From: Candidatus Woesearchaeota archaeon
Lineage (GTDB): Archaea > Nanobdellota > Nanobdellia > Woesearchaeales > JACPJR01
DNA: 64,000 bases
Reading direction: 5' to 3'
NCBI GenBank assembly: GCA_016187565.1
Contig: JACPJR010000014.1
Location: forward strand, 62,001-126,000
The notes under the pieces were generated by a model. The model was not told the DNA's origin. It saw nothing but the letters and a program-made list of their open reading frames with translations, and did not search any database. This document shows, in pieces, positions 50,543-59,549 of the stretch (position 1 is its first letter; each line of letters begins with the position of its first letter). The translations under genes and the position numbers were made by a program.

Positions 50543-51313
50543 CTAAAGTCCGGTACGGACGTCAATAAAAATAGTTTCTATGTTAAAGCGTTTTTGCAGG
50601 AGCTTTGCTAACGCCAAAACTCCAAAGCGTTCTGAAGCATAATGGCCGAGAGAGACAACATTTATTTTTCTCTCTTTTATCTCATGATAATGGTGATGCA
50701 GTACTTCTCCGGTAAGCAATACGTCAAGATTATTTTCTGCAGTTTCTGAAAGAGCAAATGCCCCACTTCCTGAGACAATACCTATTTTTTTTACTCTTTT
50801 GTTACCAAACGTATAGGATGTTGGCGTAGATGCTAGCTTTTTCTTGATGAGTTTCATCAACTGTTCAAAAGAGAGCTCGTGCTTTAATGTTCCCTGTACA
50901 CCCCAGATACTTCCTTTGTAATTCCCAAACGGTTTGATCTGCTTTAATCCAAGGAGTTTTGCCATCTGGGCATTATTTCCATAGGAACGATGGCAATCAA
51001 GAGGAAGGTGGGCAGCATACAAGCTCATTTCGTTTTTTATAAGAAAACGTAATCTTTTGTATAACAGCCCAGTAATCGGCTGTACACCTCCCCAGAATAG
51101 ACCATGGTGTACTATAAGCATATCACTGTTGTTTTGCTGAGCCTTGGTAAAGGTTTCAAGACTTGCATCGACGGCAATTGCTATTTTCTTGATGTTTTGT
51201 CTTCCCTCAACCTGTAATCCATTGATCGCTCCTTCTTGAAGGTCTTTTACGTGCAACTCTTTATCTAAGAATACTACTATCTGTTGTAAGGTTGTCATCT
51301 GCAGTCCTGTCAT
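50543..51313 (-). CDS. Nif3-like dinuclear metal-centre protein
   Basis: About 256 residues. I chose the ATG at 51313, about 26-30 nt after a TATA-like ACCTTTATG on the minus strand; ATG 51298 is an equal alternative. Motifs: INGLQVEGRQNIKKIAIAVDAS, MLIVHHGLFWGG (metal-binding His pair), YAAHLPLDCHRSYGNN, SGSGAFAL and SLGHYASERFGVLALAKLL. Family Nif3/YbgI/DUF34: a two-metal protein (GTP cyclohydrolase 1 type 2-like); exact role uncertain. Upstream partner of gatD. Confidence 0.88.
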   Translation of the reverse strand: MTGLQMTTLQQIVVFLDKELHVKDLQEGAINGLQVEGRQNIKKIAIAVDASLETFTKAQQNNSDMLIVHHGLFWGGVQPITGLLYKRLRFLIKNEMSLYAAHLPLDCHRSYGNNAQMAKLLGLKQIKPFGNYKGSIWGVQGTLKHELSFEQLMKLIKKKLASTPTSYTFGNKRVKKIGIVSGSGAFALSETAENNLDVLLTGEVLHHHYHEIKERKINVVSLGHYASERFGVLALAKLLQKRFNIETIFIDVRTGL

Positions 51314-51395
51314 CTTGAAAATAAAAACACGCAAGAATACATAAAGGTTTCGCTCAGATACGGGTTTGGCTAGATACCTTATTACGGCTTTATAC

Positions 51396-51490
51396 TATAA
51401 TAGAAAACCTAAATTTTTAATATTATTTGTTAGGTTTTCTAGTATATAATAGAGGAAAAAACATATTAAATACTATTGTCCTCTATTATA
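51396..51490 (+). repeat. 95-bp direct repeat with two hairpins, copy 1
   Basis: Matches 55267-55361 with two mismatches. It contains TAGAAAACCTA/TAGGTTTTCTA (51401-51411/51431-51441, 11 bp) and TATAATAGAGGA/TCCTCTATTATA (51445-51456/51479-51490, 12 bp), and TATAATAG starts while CTATTATA ends the unit. It lies between the Nif3-like gene's promoter and the lipase gene's 3' end. Confidence 0.9.
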
Positions 51491-51558
51491 CAAAAGTTAA
51501 TTGTTATAGCAGAGGACACTAATAACCGTAACTTTATGTCCTTTGCTTTAAATTCTTG

Positions 51559-54054
51559 TCACTCAAGTGCTTTTTTAATAGCGGTGTATACTTCAGGATA
51601 ACGTGCAGTATTGAGAAGTTCGGTATGCAACAGTTTGAATCGTTCGCACGTGCCATTAATGAGTGTGGTATGTGCACCTTCGAGCAGGGCATCTTCTTGA
51701 AGGACGATGCCATCTCCTTGTTGCCCATCCATATCACAGCCAGTACCAACAATATTATAGATGGGAATTGTAGGTATTTCTTCTCGATTAAGCTTGTTCA
51801 TAAATAAACTATTGGCATTCATATCACGGCATTCAAGTTCTCCTCCAAACACCGTACAGTACTTTGCAACATCTCCTTTAATTCCTTTGTTCGGTGTGCC
51901 TACTACGATGAGCTTTGCAACAGCATCAGTACCAAAGATCTGGAGATACCGTCGAGCAACAAGACCTCCCATACTGTGTGCGATAATAACTATCTTTGGT
52001 TTTCCTGTACGCTGTTGAATGGTATCAATAAGTTCTTTGAGGCGAATCGCATAGGTATCAATATTCTCGCTCTTTGTCTGAACAATGACATAGTCCTCTT
52101 GTTCCTGAAAAAGATCAAGATAGTAACTTGCTTTCAGTGTTACGGGAACATTAAAGACGCTGAGTGGTGGAATCGCTTCAGAGGAAGAAGTGGTGAGTGA
52201 TATTGCTCCTCCGTTAATGTATCCTTCTTGCTCAAGTTCTTTTTGCAGATCGTTAAAGATATCAAGGCTGTAATCTGCTGCTGTCTCTGCGCTTAATGCA
52301 TGTCCATGCAAGAAAACAAGAGGGAATGTTTCTGGATCATTTTGACAGCTAGGATCATTACAGCACGGATTGCATTGCTTAAATACACAACATTGCGCCG
52401 ATGAAAGTGAAAAAGAGATGTTCAACAGTGGACCAAGTCTTTCAGGTACTACAAGTATGTTTTCTGGTTGTGGTCCTAACGCAGGAAGTTTTGTTGTAAC
52501 CTCCTCACACGCTGCAGGTTGATTTCTCATCAATAATTCTTCTATTGTTGTGTTGGTCATATTTGTTGTATTCTCTTGAGCCAGTATATTTGCGAGAGCA
52601 ATCTCGGTAGTATTTATTTCTGTTAGAATAATTTCTTTGAGTGCGAGACTGTCCGGCGCATCGAGAGGTAATCCCTCGAGATAGTCCTGCAAGATTTCCT
52701 TTTTTGTATTCTGAAAGAGCAGAAGGGTATCTATCGCGGTGCTCTTTGTTTTATCTACTTCAATTATTCCTTCTCCATTTTCTCCTTCTCCATTTATCGA
52801 GGAATTATAGATCTCTTCATAGAATCTATGCAACTCCGCCATATCGTTACAGGTTTTTTCAGCATCAACCGATGTTTGGTTTTCCCATTTACTTATTGAT
52901 GATTGTAATGACGGTTTTTCACAATTGATATTCAAACGACAAGCCAACTCATAATCAACATCGCTCTGAATGATCTTTGTCATGGTTTCATACTGGATTG
53001 CACTTGGTATCGCTTCATAACTGTTCTGTGTGTTATTAAATATATAGTCAACAACAACCTGTTTTTGTTCACGTGAAGTGCGTTGACTAACAAATTGTTG
53101 CACTGACGAAAAATCCTCAGTTTCCTGCTTAATCTCTTGTGCTTGTTCATCATCTAAGAGATATAGCTGCTGAAGTTCTTCAAGCCAGTGGTGGCTCTGA
53201 TTGAGTTTTTTTATAACCTCATTATATTCAGCAACCATACTGGTGAGATTATTGAACATCTCCTCTGCTTGCTGGGCATAGAGGCTTGCAGTGGGAATAA
53301 ACGAAACATATTCGTCTTTGACGCTTTGATATCTTTCTGCGCGCCACACTTGCTCTAAATGTTCTAGTTTACTGATTTGTTCGGTAACATTCCTTTGTAA
53401 CAGGTTGAGCGATATTTGAAATTCGTCCGTTATAATATATGGATCAACGAGCACACGTATTCGGTTACTTTCGGTAAGTGTATTGGTCGTTGTTGTCATG
53501 GTTTGTGCAAGTTCATTCAGTTCTGGAAAAAGCTTTTCTCGAAGAATATCCTCAGATACAGTACGTTCATAGGAGACTAACACGAGAACATTTCTGGTTG
53601 TGTCTTCTTCTTTGGTATGGCAAAGCGCACTTTGCTTTCCCTGGCAGGTTATATCAAAGCGATAGAGAAGATACCCTTCACCATACAGAGGCGTTTGAAT
53701 GCCATAGGTTTTAGTTACGGGTATGCCTGCTTGTACGCTGAAGTTTTCTGGAACGTTAGAGGTTTCTGTACTTAGATCTTCAAATTGAACGAAACATATC
53801 GCTTTACAGAACGTATTTGCTTTTGCATTAACGGTAAAGGTAATATTGTCTTCTTCTCCGTGCAAGAGTGTTATATAATCCTTGTCTGTAGTAACTTTAA
53901 TGATGATATCATTCCCTAAAATAAACTGAAAATACAGCCAGCCTTTTGCACTAATGAATAAGAGAAGAATAAGCAAACTAATTCCTAAACCAATCAAGAG
54001 TTTATGGTCTCGGAGCCATCCCACGACTTCATTTTTCTCCTCTTTTTTTTCCAT
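51559..54054 (-). CDS. Membrane-anchored alpha/beta hydrolase (lipase-like) with long extracellular helical region
   Basis: About 831 residues from the ATG at 54054; the longer frame to 54210 overlaps the divergent gene and lacks promoter support. A TATA element (TTATATAAT, 54078-54086) is 24-28 nt upstream. One membrane helix (about 19-36), a large extracellular section with coiled-coil/helical character (about 120-500) and a Cys-rich segment (about 550-568: CC, C, CC, C) precede an alpha/beta hydrolase domain: FLHGHA with the oxyanion type loop, nucleophile AHSMGG (Ser694), a late acidic residue and ending His region (LLHTEL). PGAP1/LCAT-like esterase or lipase; substrate unknown. Many N-glycosylation sequons. 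Confidence 0.8.
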   Translation of the reverse strand: MEKKEEKNEVVGWLRDHKLLIGLGISLLILLLFISAKGWLYFQFILGNDIIIKVTTDKDYITLLHGEEDNITFTVNAKANTFCKAICFVQFEDLSTETSNVPENFSVQAGIPVTKTYGIQTPLYGEGYLLYRFDITCQGKQSALCHTKEEDTTRNVLVLVSYERTVSEDILREKLFPELNELAQTMTTTTNTLTESNRIRVLVDPYIITDEFQISLNLLQRNVTEQISKLEHLEQVWRAERYQSVKDEYVSFIPTASLYAQQAEEMFNNLTSMVAEYNEVIKKLNQSHHWLEELQQLYLLDDEQAQEIKQETEDFSSVQQFVSQRTSREQKQVVVDYIFNNTQNSYEAIPSAIQYETMTKIIQSDVDYELACRLNINCEKPSLQSSISKWENQTSVDAEKTCNDMAELHRFYEEIYNSSINGEGENGEGIIEVDKTKSTAIDTLLLFQNTKKEILQDYLEGLPLDAPDSLALKEIILTEINTTEIALANILAQENTTNMTNTTIEELLMRNQPAACEEVTTKLPALGPQPENILVVPERLGPLLNISFSLSSAQCCVFKQCNPCCNDPSCQNDPETFPLVFLHGHALSAETAADYSLDIFNDLQKELEQEGYINGGAISLTTSSSEAIPPLSVFNVPVTLKASYYLDLFQEQEDYVIVQTKSENIDTYAIRLKELIDTIQQRTGKPKIVIIAHSMGGLVARRYLQIFGTDAVAKLIVVGTPNKGIKGDVAKYCTVFGGELECRDMNANSLFMNKLNREEIPTIPIYNIVGTGCDMDGQQGDGIVLQEDALLEGAHTTLINGTCERFKLLHTELLNTARYPEVYTAIKKALE

Positions 54055-54077
54055 CGTTCTTCCTATTGAGGTAGGAT

Positions 54078-54105
54078 TATATAATTCTTGCGTTATCTTT
54101 TTATA
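54078..54105. promoter_or_regulatory. Divergent TATA elements
   Basis: TTATATAAT (54078-54086) is placed 24-28 nt from the ATG of the minus-strand lipase (54054), and TTTTTATA (54098-54105) 26 nt from the plus-strand ATG at 54128. Both genes would be leaderless, from one 73-nt promoter region. Confidence 0.6.
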
Positions 54106-54127
54106 CCATGATACTTTTCTTCTTTTT

Positions 54128-55219
54128 ATGCAGGACATTCTTGGGGATCTCATTGCCCATCTTCGGGTTAATACCGAAGAGCTGGAAGAGAGTGCAAAAA
54201 ATAGTGCCAATGAAGCTCATGAAGTTATATTCTCTGAAGCTGGCTACACCACTTTTCCTTTTGCTGCAGCAAATTTTCACCACATCCAACCTTACTCTCC
54301 CAACACTTCGCTTAACCTTACCTTCCTTTTTGTTGATGGTGGAAATGCTGAAATTCTTGAATCATCCTGTTTTTCGTTACAGCAGTTACGGACAGCTGCA
54401 GTCATGGTGAAGAACAATAAACGAGTTGCCTTTTACCGCAGTAATTGGTTATGTATGATTTCTCCTCTTACCCAAAAGGATCATGTCTATTTTAAAGTAA
54501 AACTATATGCCTCAGAAAAGTCATTGTTTTCCGTTCCTCAACAGTTCCTTATTGATGCGATGGATGAATCATTACGCCTTGGACAACAACGCGTCGCATT
54601 AAATAAAATCGGAGAACTCATCAGAAGAATATTAGAACTTCGTATGGCTCAGTTTATGGTTCAGCAAAGCGATCCAGGTGCTATCCTTGTTCTTGATGGT
54701 TCACTACAGATCACTCATCGTGAAGAGCAAAAGGTATTTGAAACACTCTCTCATGAAGCTACCAGTAAGCAGATACTTTTGTGCGGACTATGTAAAACAA
54801 ATTCAATCATCACCAAGAAAGGAACATCTATTGTTCCACTCCTGCAACAACATGCACCTGCTGAGGGGATATGGTACTATACTCCTCTTGCCGTACGTCA
54901 GGACTATTCTGATAAGACATTATTGTCATTTGTTAAGCTTCACTCTACTGCACGCTATATTTTTTTGTTTGAAAGTATCCATGATGAGCATTGTGACCTT
55001 GCAAAAGTCGTTGCTGGACTTGCCCAAAATGCTCGAGATGCTATTTTTCCAGGTTATCCGTATGGGTTAATCTCAGCAGACCAGTTTGCTCGTATCAGCC
55101 ATCAGGAAAAAGAGCTTCTCAAGACCCAACTCATGGTTCATGCAGGAAGCCACTGGAAACTTATTGAACATTCCTTGCGCACGAAGAACGCTCACGCTGT
55201 TTTGGATACTATCCTTTAA
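54128..55219 (+). CDS. NurA-domain nuclease-like protein
   Basis: 363 residues from the ATG at 54128 (TATA spacing 26 nt); the long upstream extension of the frame overlaps the divergent gene and is spurious. N-terminal coil (1-40), then LTFLFVDGGNAEI (Asp70 of the NurA DGS/DGG motif), AILVLDGSLQ, PLAVRQDYSDKTLLSFVKLH, IFLFESIHDE and a C-terminal FPGYPYGLISADQFARIS (motif parts), as in NurA 5'-3' nucleases that partner HerA in DNA-end processing. No HerA in the window. Identity as NurA is from motifs only. Confidence 0.75.
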   Translation: MQDILGDLIAHLRVNTEELEESAKNSANEAHEVIFSEAGYTTFPFAAANFHHIQPYSPNTSLNLTFLFVDGGNAEILESSCFSLQQLRTAAVMVKNNKRVAFYRSNWLCMISPLTQKDHVYFKVKLYASEKSLFSVPQQFLIDAMDESLRLGQQRVALNKIGELIRRILELRMAQFMVQQSDPGAILVLDGSLQITHREEQKVFETLSHEATSKQILLCGLCKTNSIITKKGTSIVPLLQQHAPAEGIWYYTPLAVRQDYSDKTLLSFVKLHSTARYIFLFESIHDEHCDLAKVVAGLAQNARDAIFPGYPYGLISADQFARISHQEKELLKTQLMVHAGSHWKLIEHSLRTKNAHAVLDTIL

Positions 55220-55266
55220 TTTTAAGATCTGCTTCTTTTGAATGAGATTCTATCACAATACCATCA

Positions 55267-55361
55267 TATAATAGAAAACCTACATTTTTAATATTATTTG
55301 TTAGGTTTTCTAGTATATAATAGAGGAAAAAACATAGTAAATACTATTGTCCTCTATTATA
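55267..55361 (+). repeat. 95-bp direct repeat with two hairpins, copy 2
   Basis: Same unit as 51396-51490, same orientation, two mismatches, with both hairpins intact. It sits between the NurA-domain gene and the TATA element of argS (55372-55380). The pair brackets a 3.8-kb segment holding the lipase and NurA-like genes. Confidence 0.9.
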
Positions 55362-55401
55362 ATTCCAAACCTTTTTATATCAACATTATTTTATGGAGTT
55401 T

Positions 55402-57117
55402 ATGGCCGATCTGTTTCGTGAGGAAATTATTACCCTTCTAAAGAAATCATTAAACCTAGATAGAGAAGTAATCCTTGAGGTTCCTCCTTCTCCGGAGTTA
55501 GGAGATTACGCATTTCCCTGTTTTCCCTTAGCTAAAATAATGAAAAAATCTCCCCAAGAAATTGCCCAAGACTTAAGTAAACAATTGAAACCTTCTCCCC
55601 TCATTGAGCGTATCGAAGCTCATGGGCCATACGTTAATTTCTTTCTTGATCAACATACCCAAGCAATAGACACGTTGCAGCATATTCTGAAAGAAAAAGA
55701 GAACTATGGCAGAAAAAAGAGCTTGAAAAAAAAGGTTGTTATTGAATTTGTTGGACCGAATACCAATAAGCCGCTCCACCTTGGTCATGTAAGGAATATG
55801 GTTCTGGGTGTTGCTCTTGGAAATATTCTTGAAGTTGGTGGCTGTACGGTTGTTCCGGTAAACATTAATAACGATCGTGGGGTGCATATCTGCAAATCAA
55901 TGCTTGCATATAAAAAATGGGGAAACGATGATTCTCCAGAAAAATCAGGGCTTAAATCTGATCATTTTGTTGGAAAGTATTATGTTAAGTTTGCTCAAGA
56001 AGCAAAGAATAATCCTGAACTTGAACAAGAAGTACAGGCCATGCTTGCACAGTGGGAAGCCCATGATCCTACGGTTATAGCCTTATGGAAAAACATGAAT
56101 ACCTGGGCACTTGCTGGATTTCAGGAAACATATGCATTATTTGGCGTTCGCTTTGCCAAGGAATATTATGAGAGTGAGACCTATCTCCACGGAAAGGAAA
56201 TCGTTTTAGAAGGATTACAAAAAGGGATTTTTAGTCAAGAGGCTGATGGGGCTATTGTTGTTGATTTACATAGCCAGGGATATGGTAAAAAAGTCCTGCT
56301 TCGTTCAAATGGAACTGCTGTCTATATTACCCAGGATTTATACGTAGCAAAACTACGTTATGAAGATTATCATTACGATCAATGCATCTATGTTGTTGCC
56401 AATGAGCAAAACCATCATTTTCAGGTGTTGTTTACGGTGTTACGTCTTCTCGGAATGCCCTTTGCTGATAAATGCTATCACTTTTCTTATGGTATGGTTA
56501 ACTTACCTACGGGAAAGATGAAATCACGCGAAGGAACGGTTGTTGATGCTGATGATTTGGTGGCTGAGATGGTTACCTTGGCAAAACAAGAAACCGTAAA
56601 GCGACATCCCCGTTTAAGTGCAACTGATATCGAGGCTCGTGCTCAGCAGATAGCCATGGCTGCAATACGATTTTACCTGTTAAAGCATGATCCAAGTAAG
56701 GATATCCTTTTCCATCCAGAGGAATCCCTTGCATTCGAGGGCGAAACCGGACCGTATGTCCAATATGCCCATGCACGGATCTGCTCCATTCTTCGAAAGG
56801 CGAGGTTTACTGCAACTCCAGAAATTCTGAAAGAAATCTCTTTTGCCGAGCAACTTCCCCAGGAGAAAGAACTTATTGCTCTCCTTGCCCGCTACCCTGG
56901 TATTGTGGAAGATACCATTAGCACGTACCGGCTATCCTTAATCCCTCGTTATTTACTTGATCTTGCGCAGCAATGTAATGAATTTTATCATTCCTGCCCA
57001 ATCTTAAAAGCGCCTCCTGGAATAAAGTTGCGTCGTTTAATGATCATTGCTGCAGTCCGCCAGGTCTTGCAGAATGGACTTACCTTGTTAGCCATTGATG
57101 CTCCTGAACGGATGTAA
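55402..57117 (+). CDS. argS: Arginyl-tRNA synthetase
   Basis: 571 residues from the ATG at 55402, exactly 26 nt after the centre of TTTTTATAT; ATG 55393 is possible. N-terminal additional domain (1-110), class I motif HLGH in KPLHLGHVRNMVLG, VNINNDRGVHI, and MKSREG in GKMKSREGTVV (KMSK equivalent), followed by the helical DALR anticodon domain (HARICSILRKA, YHSCPIL). Charges tRNA(Arg). Complete. Its promoter borders the 95-bp repeat. Confidence 0.95.
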   Translation: MADLFREEIITLLKKSLNLDREVILEVPPSPELGDYAFPCFPLAKIMKKSPQEIAQDLSKQLKPSPLIERIEAHGPYVNFFLDQHTQAIDTLQHILKEKENYGRKKSLKKKVVIEFVGPNTNKPLHLGHVRNMVLGVALGNILEVGGCTVVPVNINNDRGVHICKSMLAYKKWGNDDSPEKSGLKSDHFVGKYYVKFAQEAKNNPELEQEVQAMLAQWEAHDPTVIALWKNMNTWALAGFQETYALFGVRFAKEYYESETYLHGKEIVLEGLQKGIFSQEADGAIVVDLHSQGYGKKVLLRSNGTAVYITQDLYVAKLRYEDYHYDQCIYVVANEQNHHFQVLFTVLRLLGMPFADKCYHFSYGMVNLPTGKMKSREGTVVDADDLVAEMVTLAKQETVKRHPRLSATDIEARAQQIAMAAIRFYLLKHDPSKDILFHPEESLAFEGETGPYVQYAHARICSILRKARFTATPEILKEISFAEQLPQEKELIALLARYPGIVEDTISTYRLSLIPRYLLDLAQQCNEFYHSCPILKAPPGIKLRRLMIIAAVRQVLQNGLTLLAIDAPERM

Positions 57118-57191
57118 GGCAATGGAGAACTCAGGACTAAAAAACACGATACCCCAAAATCCTGAAATCAAGGTGATGCTAAGGTGATACC

Positions 57192-58061
57192 ATGATGACA
57201 AAAAAACCACTCTTTGTAGCGAATTGGAAGATGAACAAGACCCATGAAGAGGCAGCAGCTTTTTGTAAAGACTTGGTTGCTGTTGTTGGACAAACAGCTG
57301 ATCGTGACATTGTTATCTGTCCTTCATTTACTGCACTTGCGTCCTGCAATACTATTCTTGGGAACGTTGGAAGCACCGTTGCACTTGGCGCACAACATAT
57401 GCATTACAAAGATGCTGGGGCTTATACCGGCGAAATCTCTCCGCTCATGCTCCAGGCATTAGGCTGCACCTACGTTATTCTCGGCCATTCTGAACGTCGG
57501 GAATTCTTTGGCGAAACAAACGATGCTGTCCGGAAAAAGGTTCTTGCTGCATTGAATCATGGATTAATCCCTATTGTCTGCATTGGTGAAACTCTTCAGG
57601 AACGTGAACAACGGTATACCAAGGCAAAGGTAAGTATGCAGCTGAAAGAAATTCTTGCTAGTCTTGAACATGAAGAACTTGACCGTCTTGTTGTTGCGTA
57701 TGAGCCAATCTGGGCCATTGGAACAGGAAAAACAGCAACGCCTGAACAAGCCCAAGAGGTCCATGCCTATATCCGTCAATTGCTCAAGGAACATTTTGAT
57801 CCTACCCTTGGAAAGGCCATCAAGATTCTGTACGGCGGCAGTGTTAAGCCAGAGAATGCAAAGGTATTACTTGACCAGAAAGACATTGACGGGTTTTTAA
57901 TAGGTGGTGCAAGTCTTGATCTTGAATCATTTAAGGCTATCCTTAAGGTACTTCCATGGCCTGAACAGATGATGTCTTCCTCAGCAATGCTTCCGCCTGA
58001 TGACCTGCCAAAGCCTCAATCACCCGAAGATAATGATTCATCACCACTTATTTCCTGGTAA
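57192..58061 (+). CDS. tpiA: Triosephosphate isomerase, bacterial type with C-terminal extension
   Basis: 289 residues. Catalytic residues are visible: NWKMN (Asn/Lys), GHSERREFFGE (His) and VVAYEPIWAIGTGKTATPEQ (Glu), then ILYGGSVKPENA and the phosphate loop GGASLD. The core, about 250 residues, is bacterial/eukaryotic in length; archaeal enzymes are about 225. About 35 extra residues at the end are Ser/Pro/Asp-rich and disordered-looking. Interconverts DHAP and glyceraldehyde 3-phosphate. Ribosome site AAGGTG precedes the ATG. Possibly acquired from bacteria. Confidence 0.96.
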   Translation: MMTKKPLFVANWKMNKTHEEAAAFCKDLVAVVGQTADRDIVICPSFTALASCNTILGNVGSTVALGAQHMHYKDAGAYTGEISPLMLQALGCTYVILGHSERREFFGETNDAVRKKVLAALNHGLIPIVCIGETLQEREQRYTKAKVSMQLKEILASLEHEELDRLVVAYEPIWAIGTGKTATPEQAQEVHAYIRQLLKEHFDPTLGKAIKILYGGSVKPENAKVLLDQKDIDGFLIGGASLDLESFKAILKVLPWPEQMMSSSAMLPPDDLPKPQSPEDNDSSPLISW

Positions 58062-58065
58062 TTTT

Positions 58066-58614
58066 TTACCTTACTTCAACATAGATTTTTGCAGTCCCAT
58101 AGACTTGGGGTGGTGCAATACCGTTTTCTACCTTGACATTGAAGATATAAGTTCCTGCTTGGGCATCGTTTGGCACAAGAAACCCTACCAGAAAGGTGTA
58201 ATCTTCGTTGTTCTTGAGGGTTATCGTTCTTTGGGCATTTTGTATCCATGACTGGGCTTCTGCTTGACAGGGAGAACAGATGGTTGTTTTATCGGTACGA
58301 TAACCTGCTCCTGGCTCAATGCTTAGCGTAAAGGTTTCTTGATTACCCAGAACATTGAGGACACCAATACCAAACGTGACAAGATCATTCCGTTGGACCT
58401 CTTTCTGATTCAAGGGAATAGCTACCCGTGAGCCATCCAGCAAGAGCTGTTCTATTTGTTTTTCAGTCTGTTCATCCAGCTGGAGTTTTGTTTGTTGCGC
58501 TTTACCAAAAAGATCAGTAGCAAACAAAATGCCAAAAATTAACGCTGCAATGCCAAGAATCAGCATAACAAGATACGTAACGGTAAATTCAAACCCTTTT
58601 TTTGAACGCATCAT
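58066..58614 (-). CDS. Type IV pilin-like secreted protein
   Basis: 182 residues. A class III-type signal MMRSKKG|FEFTVTYLVMLILGIAALIFG: basic head, KKG then a hydrophobic helix (10-32), the shape of archaeal prepilins cleaved by EppA/PibD-like peptidases. The rest is a beta-sandwich-like domain (SRVAIPLNQKEV, GIGVLNVLGN, TLSIEPG, DYTFLVGFLVPNDAQAGTYIFNVKV) with a CSPC pair. Third gene of a minus-strand operon with 58874 and 59386. No assembly ATPase in the window. Confidence 0.72.
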   Translation of the reverse strand: MMRSKKGFEFTVTYLVMLILGIAALIFGILFATDLFGKAQQTKLQLDEQTEKQIEQLLLDGSRVAIPLNQKEVQRNDLVTFGIGVLNVLGNQETFTLSIEPGAGYRTDKTTICSPCQAEAQSWIQNAQRTITLKNNEDYTFLVGFLVPNDAQAGTYIFNVKVENGIAPPQVYGTAKIYVEVR

Positions 58615-58655
58615 TTTACTGAGGAGGTTATGTTTTCCTGTTTTCCAACAGTTAA

Positions 58656-58874
58656 TTACTGGATCACTTCATATTCTCGGACAATGAGAATGAGCATCAG
58701 GACAAGCACAATCGCTCCGACAACAACAAAGCTCAATCCTTTTGTAACACTGTAGTCTCCAACAGTCATCTGGTATGCGCCAAAGAGCATTACTAACACA
58801 CCAATCCAGAGGAATTTATCCAGGACGAGTTTCATCACTTCAAACTCTTCCTGACGGGTTAATCGTTTTTTCAT
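58656..58874 (-). CDS. Two-helix membrane protein, 72 aa
   Basis: From the ATG at 58874 (MKKRLTRQEEFEV); GAGGTG 6-9 nt upstream acts as ribosome site. A short basic N-terminus with a soluble helix is followed by two hydrophobic helices (about 20-36 and 45-65: LWIGVLVMLFGAY and GLSFVVVGAIVLVLMLILI). Unknown family. It is located between the two pilin-like genes with 2-nt and 41-nt gaps, so it is part of one transcript and may be a membrane partner in assembling them. Confidence 0.68.
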   Translation of the reverse strand: MKKRLTRQEEFEVMKLVLDKFLWIGVLVMLFGAYQMTVGDYSVTKGLSFVVVGAIVLVLMLILIVREYEVIQ

Positions 58875-58885
58875 GAGCATCACCT

Positions 58886-59386
58886 CTATTTGACCTGGAT
58901 AAAGAACTGGGTCTGAGCGAATACATTTGTTAGTTGAGCTTGTGGGGTCATCACAATCTTACAAGCATATTTTCCTGAAGCTGTTCCTGAAGGAACTGCG
59001 GCAAGAATCTTAAATTGTGCTGCTGTTGCAGCGGTTACGGTTTGTGGTAGTCCTGTAATGAATAGACTTGTTGGAGCAGCATTTATCACACAGGTAATAG
59101 CGGGAAAACAGTCAGTACAGGGATCTGTCTGGGTGTTATAAAAGTTGAAGCTGAATTCGGTGTCCTTATTTTGCTCGATGGGCATAACCGTGAGAGGAAC
59201 AACAAGGGGATCCTCTGCAGTTGCCGGATAATCCGGCGGAGGGATCTCAAGTTTGCTCTGAAGTTTAGAGAACATCCCTTTGGTAAATGCTAACCCAAGA
59301 CCAAGCATGGCTATGGCCAATACAAGAACGACAACCGCATTAATAGAAAGGCTTAAACTTCCCTTTTTTTTATGGAAGAAAATCAT
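58886..59386 (-). CDS. Type IV pilin-like secreted protein
   Basis: 166 residues. MIFFHKKKG|SLSLSINAVVVLVLAIAMLGLGL: class III-like signal with KKG before the hydrophobic helix. The mature part is beta-rich and carries CTDCFPAITC and a later Cys, giving possible disulphides. RBS GAGGTG upstream. First gene of the operon. It shares the general layout with the 182-aa protein (helix, linker, beta-sandwich, CxxC) but little sequence identity. Confidence 0.72.
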   Translation of the reverse strand: MIFFHKKKGSLSLSINAVVVLVLAIAMLGLGLAFTKGMFSKLQSKLEIPPPDYPATAEDPLVVPLTVMPIEQNKDTEFSFNFYNTQTDPCTDCFPAITCVINAAPTSLFITGLPQTVTAATAAQFKILAAVPSGTASGKYACKIVMTPQAQLTNVFAQTQFFIQVK

Positions 59387-59549
59387 TCAATTCACCTCTT
59401 TTGTGATACAGCGCACACTCTGTATCCTCTGAGCATCTACTTATTTATATATGTTTCGCTTCTGTCTCTCGAAGAGAATCTCGAAAAAAGCGATATTCTT
59501 GCATTTGTCATAATCTTTTTATAGGAGTAGCCCTCTCCAGCAGCACGTT

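Noticed and set aside
53954-54127. N-terminal extension of the NurA-like gene
   Set aside because: It overlaps the divergent lipase gene, while a TATA element lies exactly 26 nt before the ATG at 54128.
54055-54210. N-terminal extension of the lipase gene
   Set aside because: It overlaps the NurA-like gene; the ATG at 54054 has correct TATA spacing and starts just before the membrane helix.
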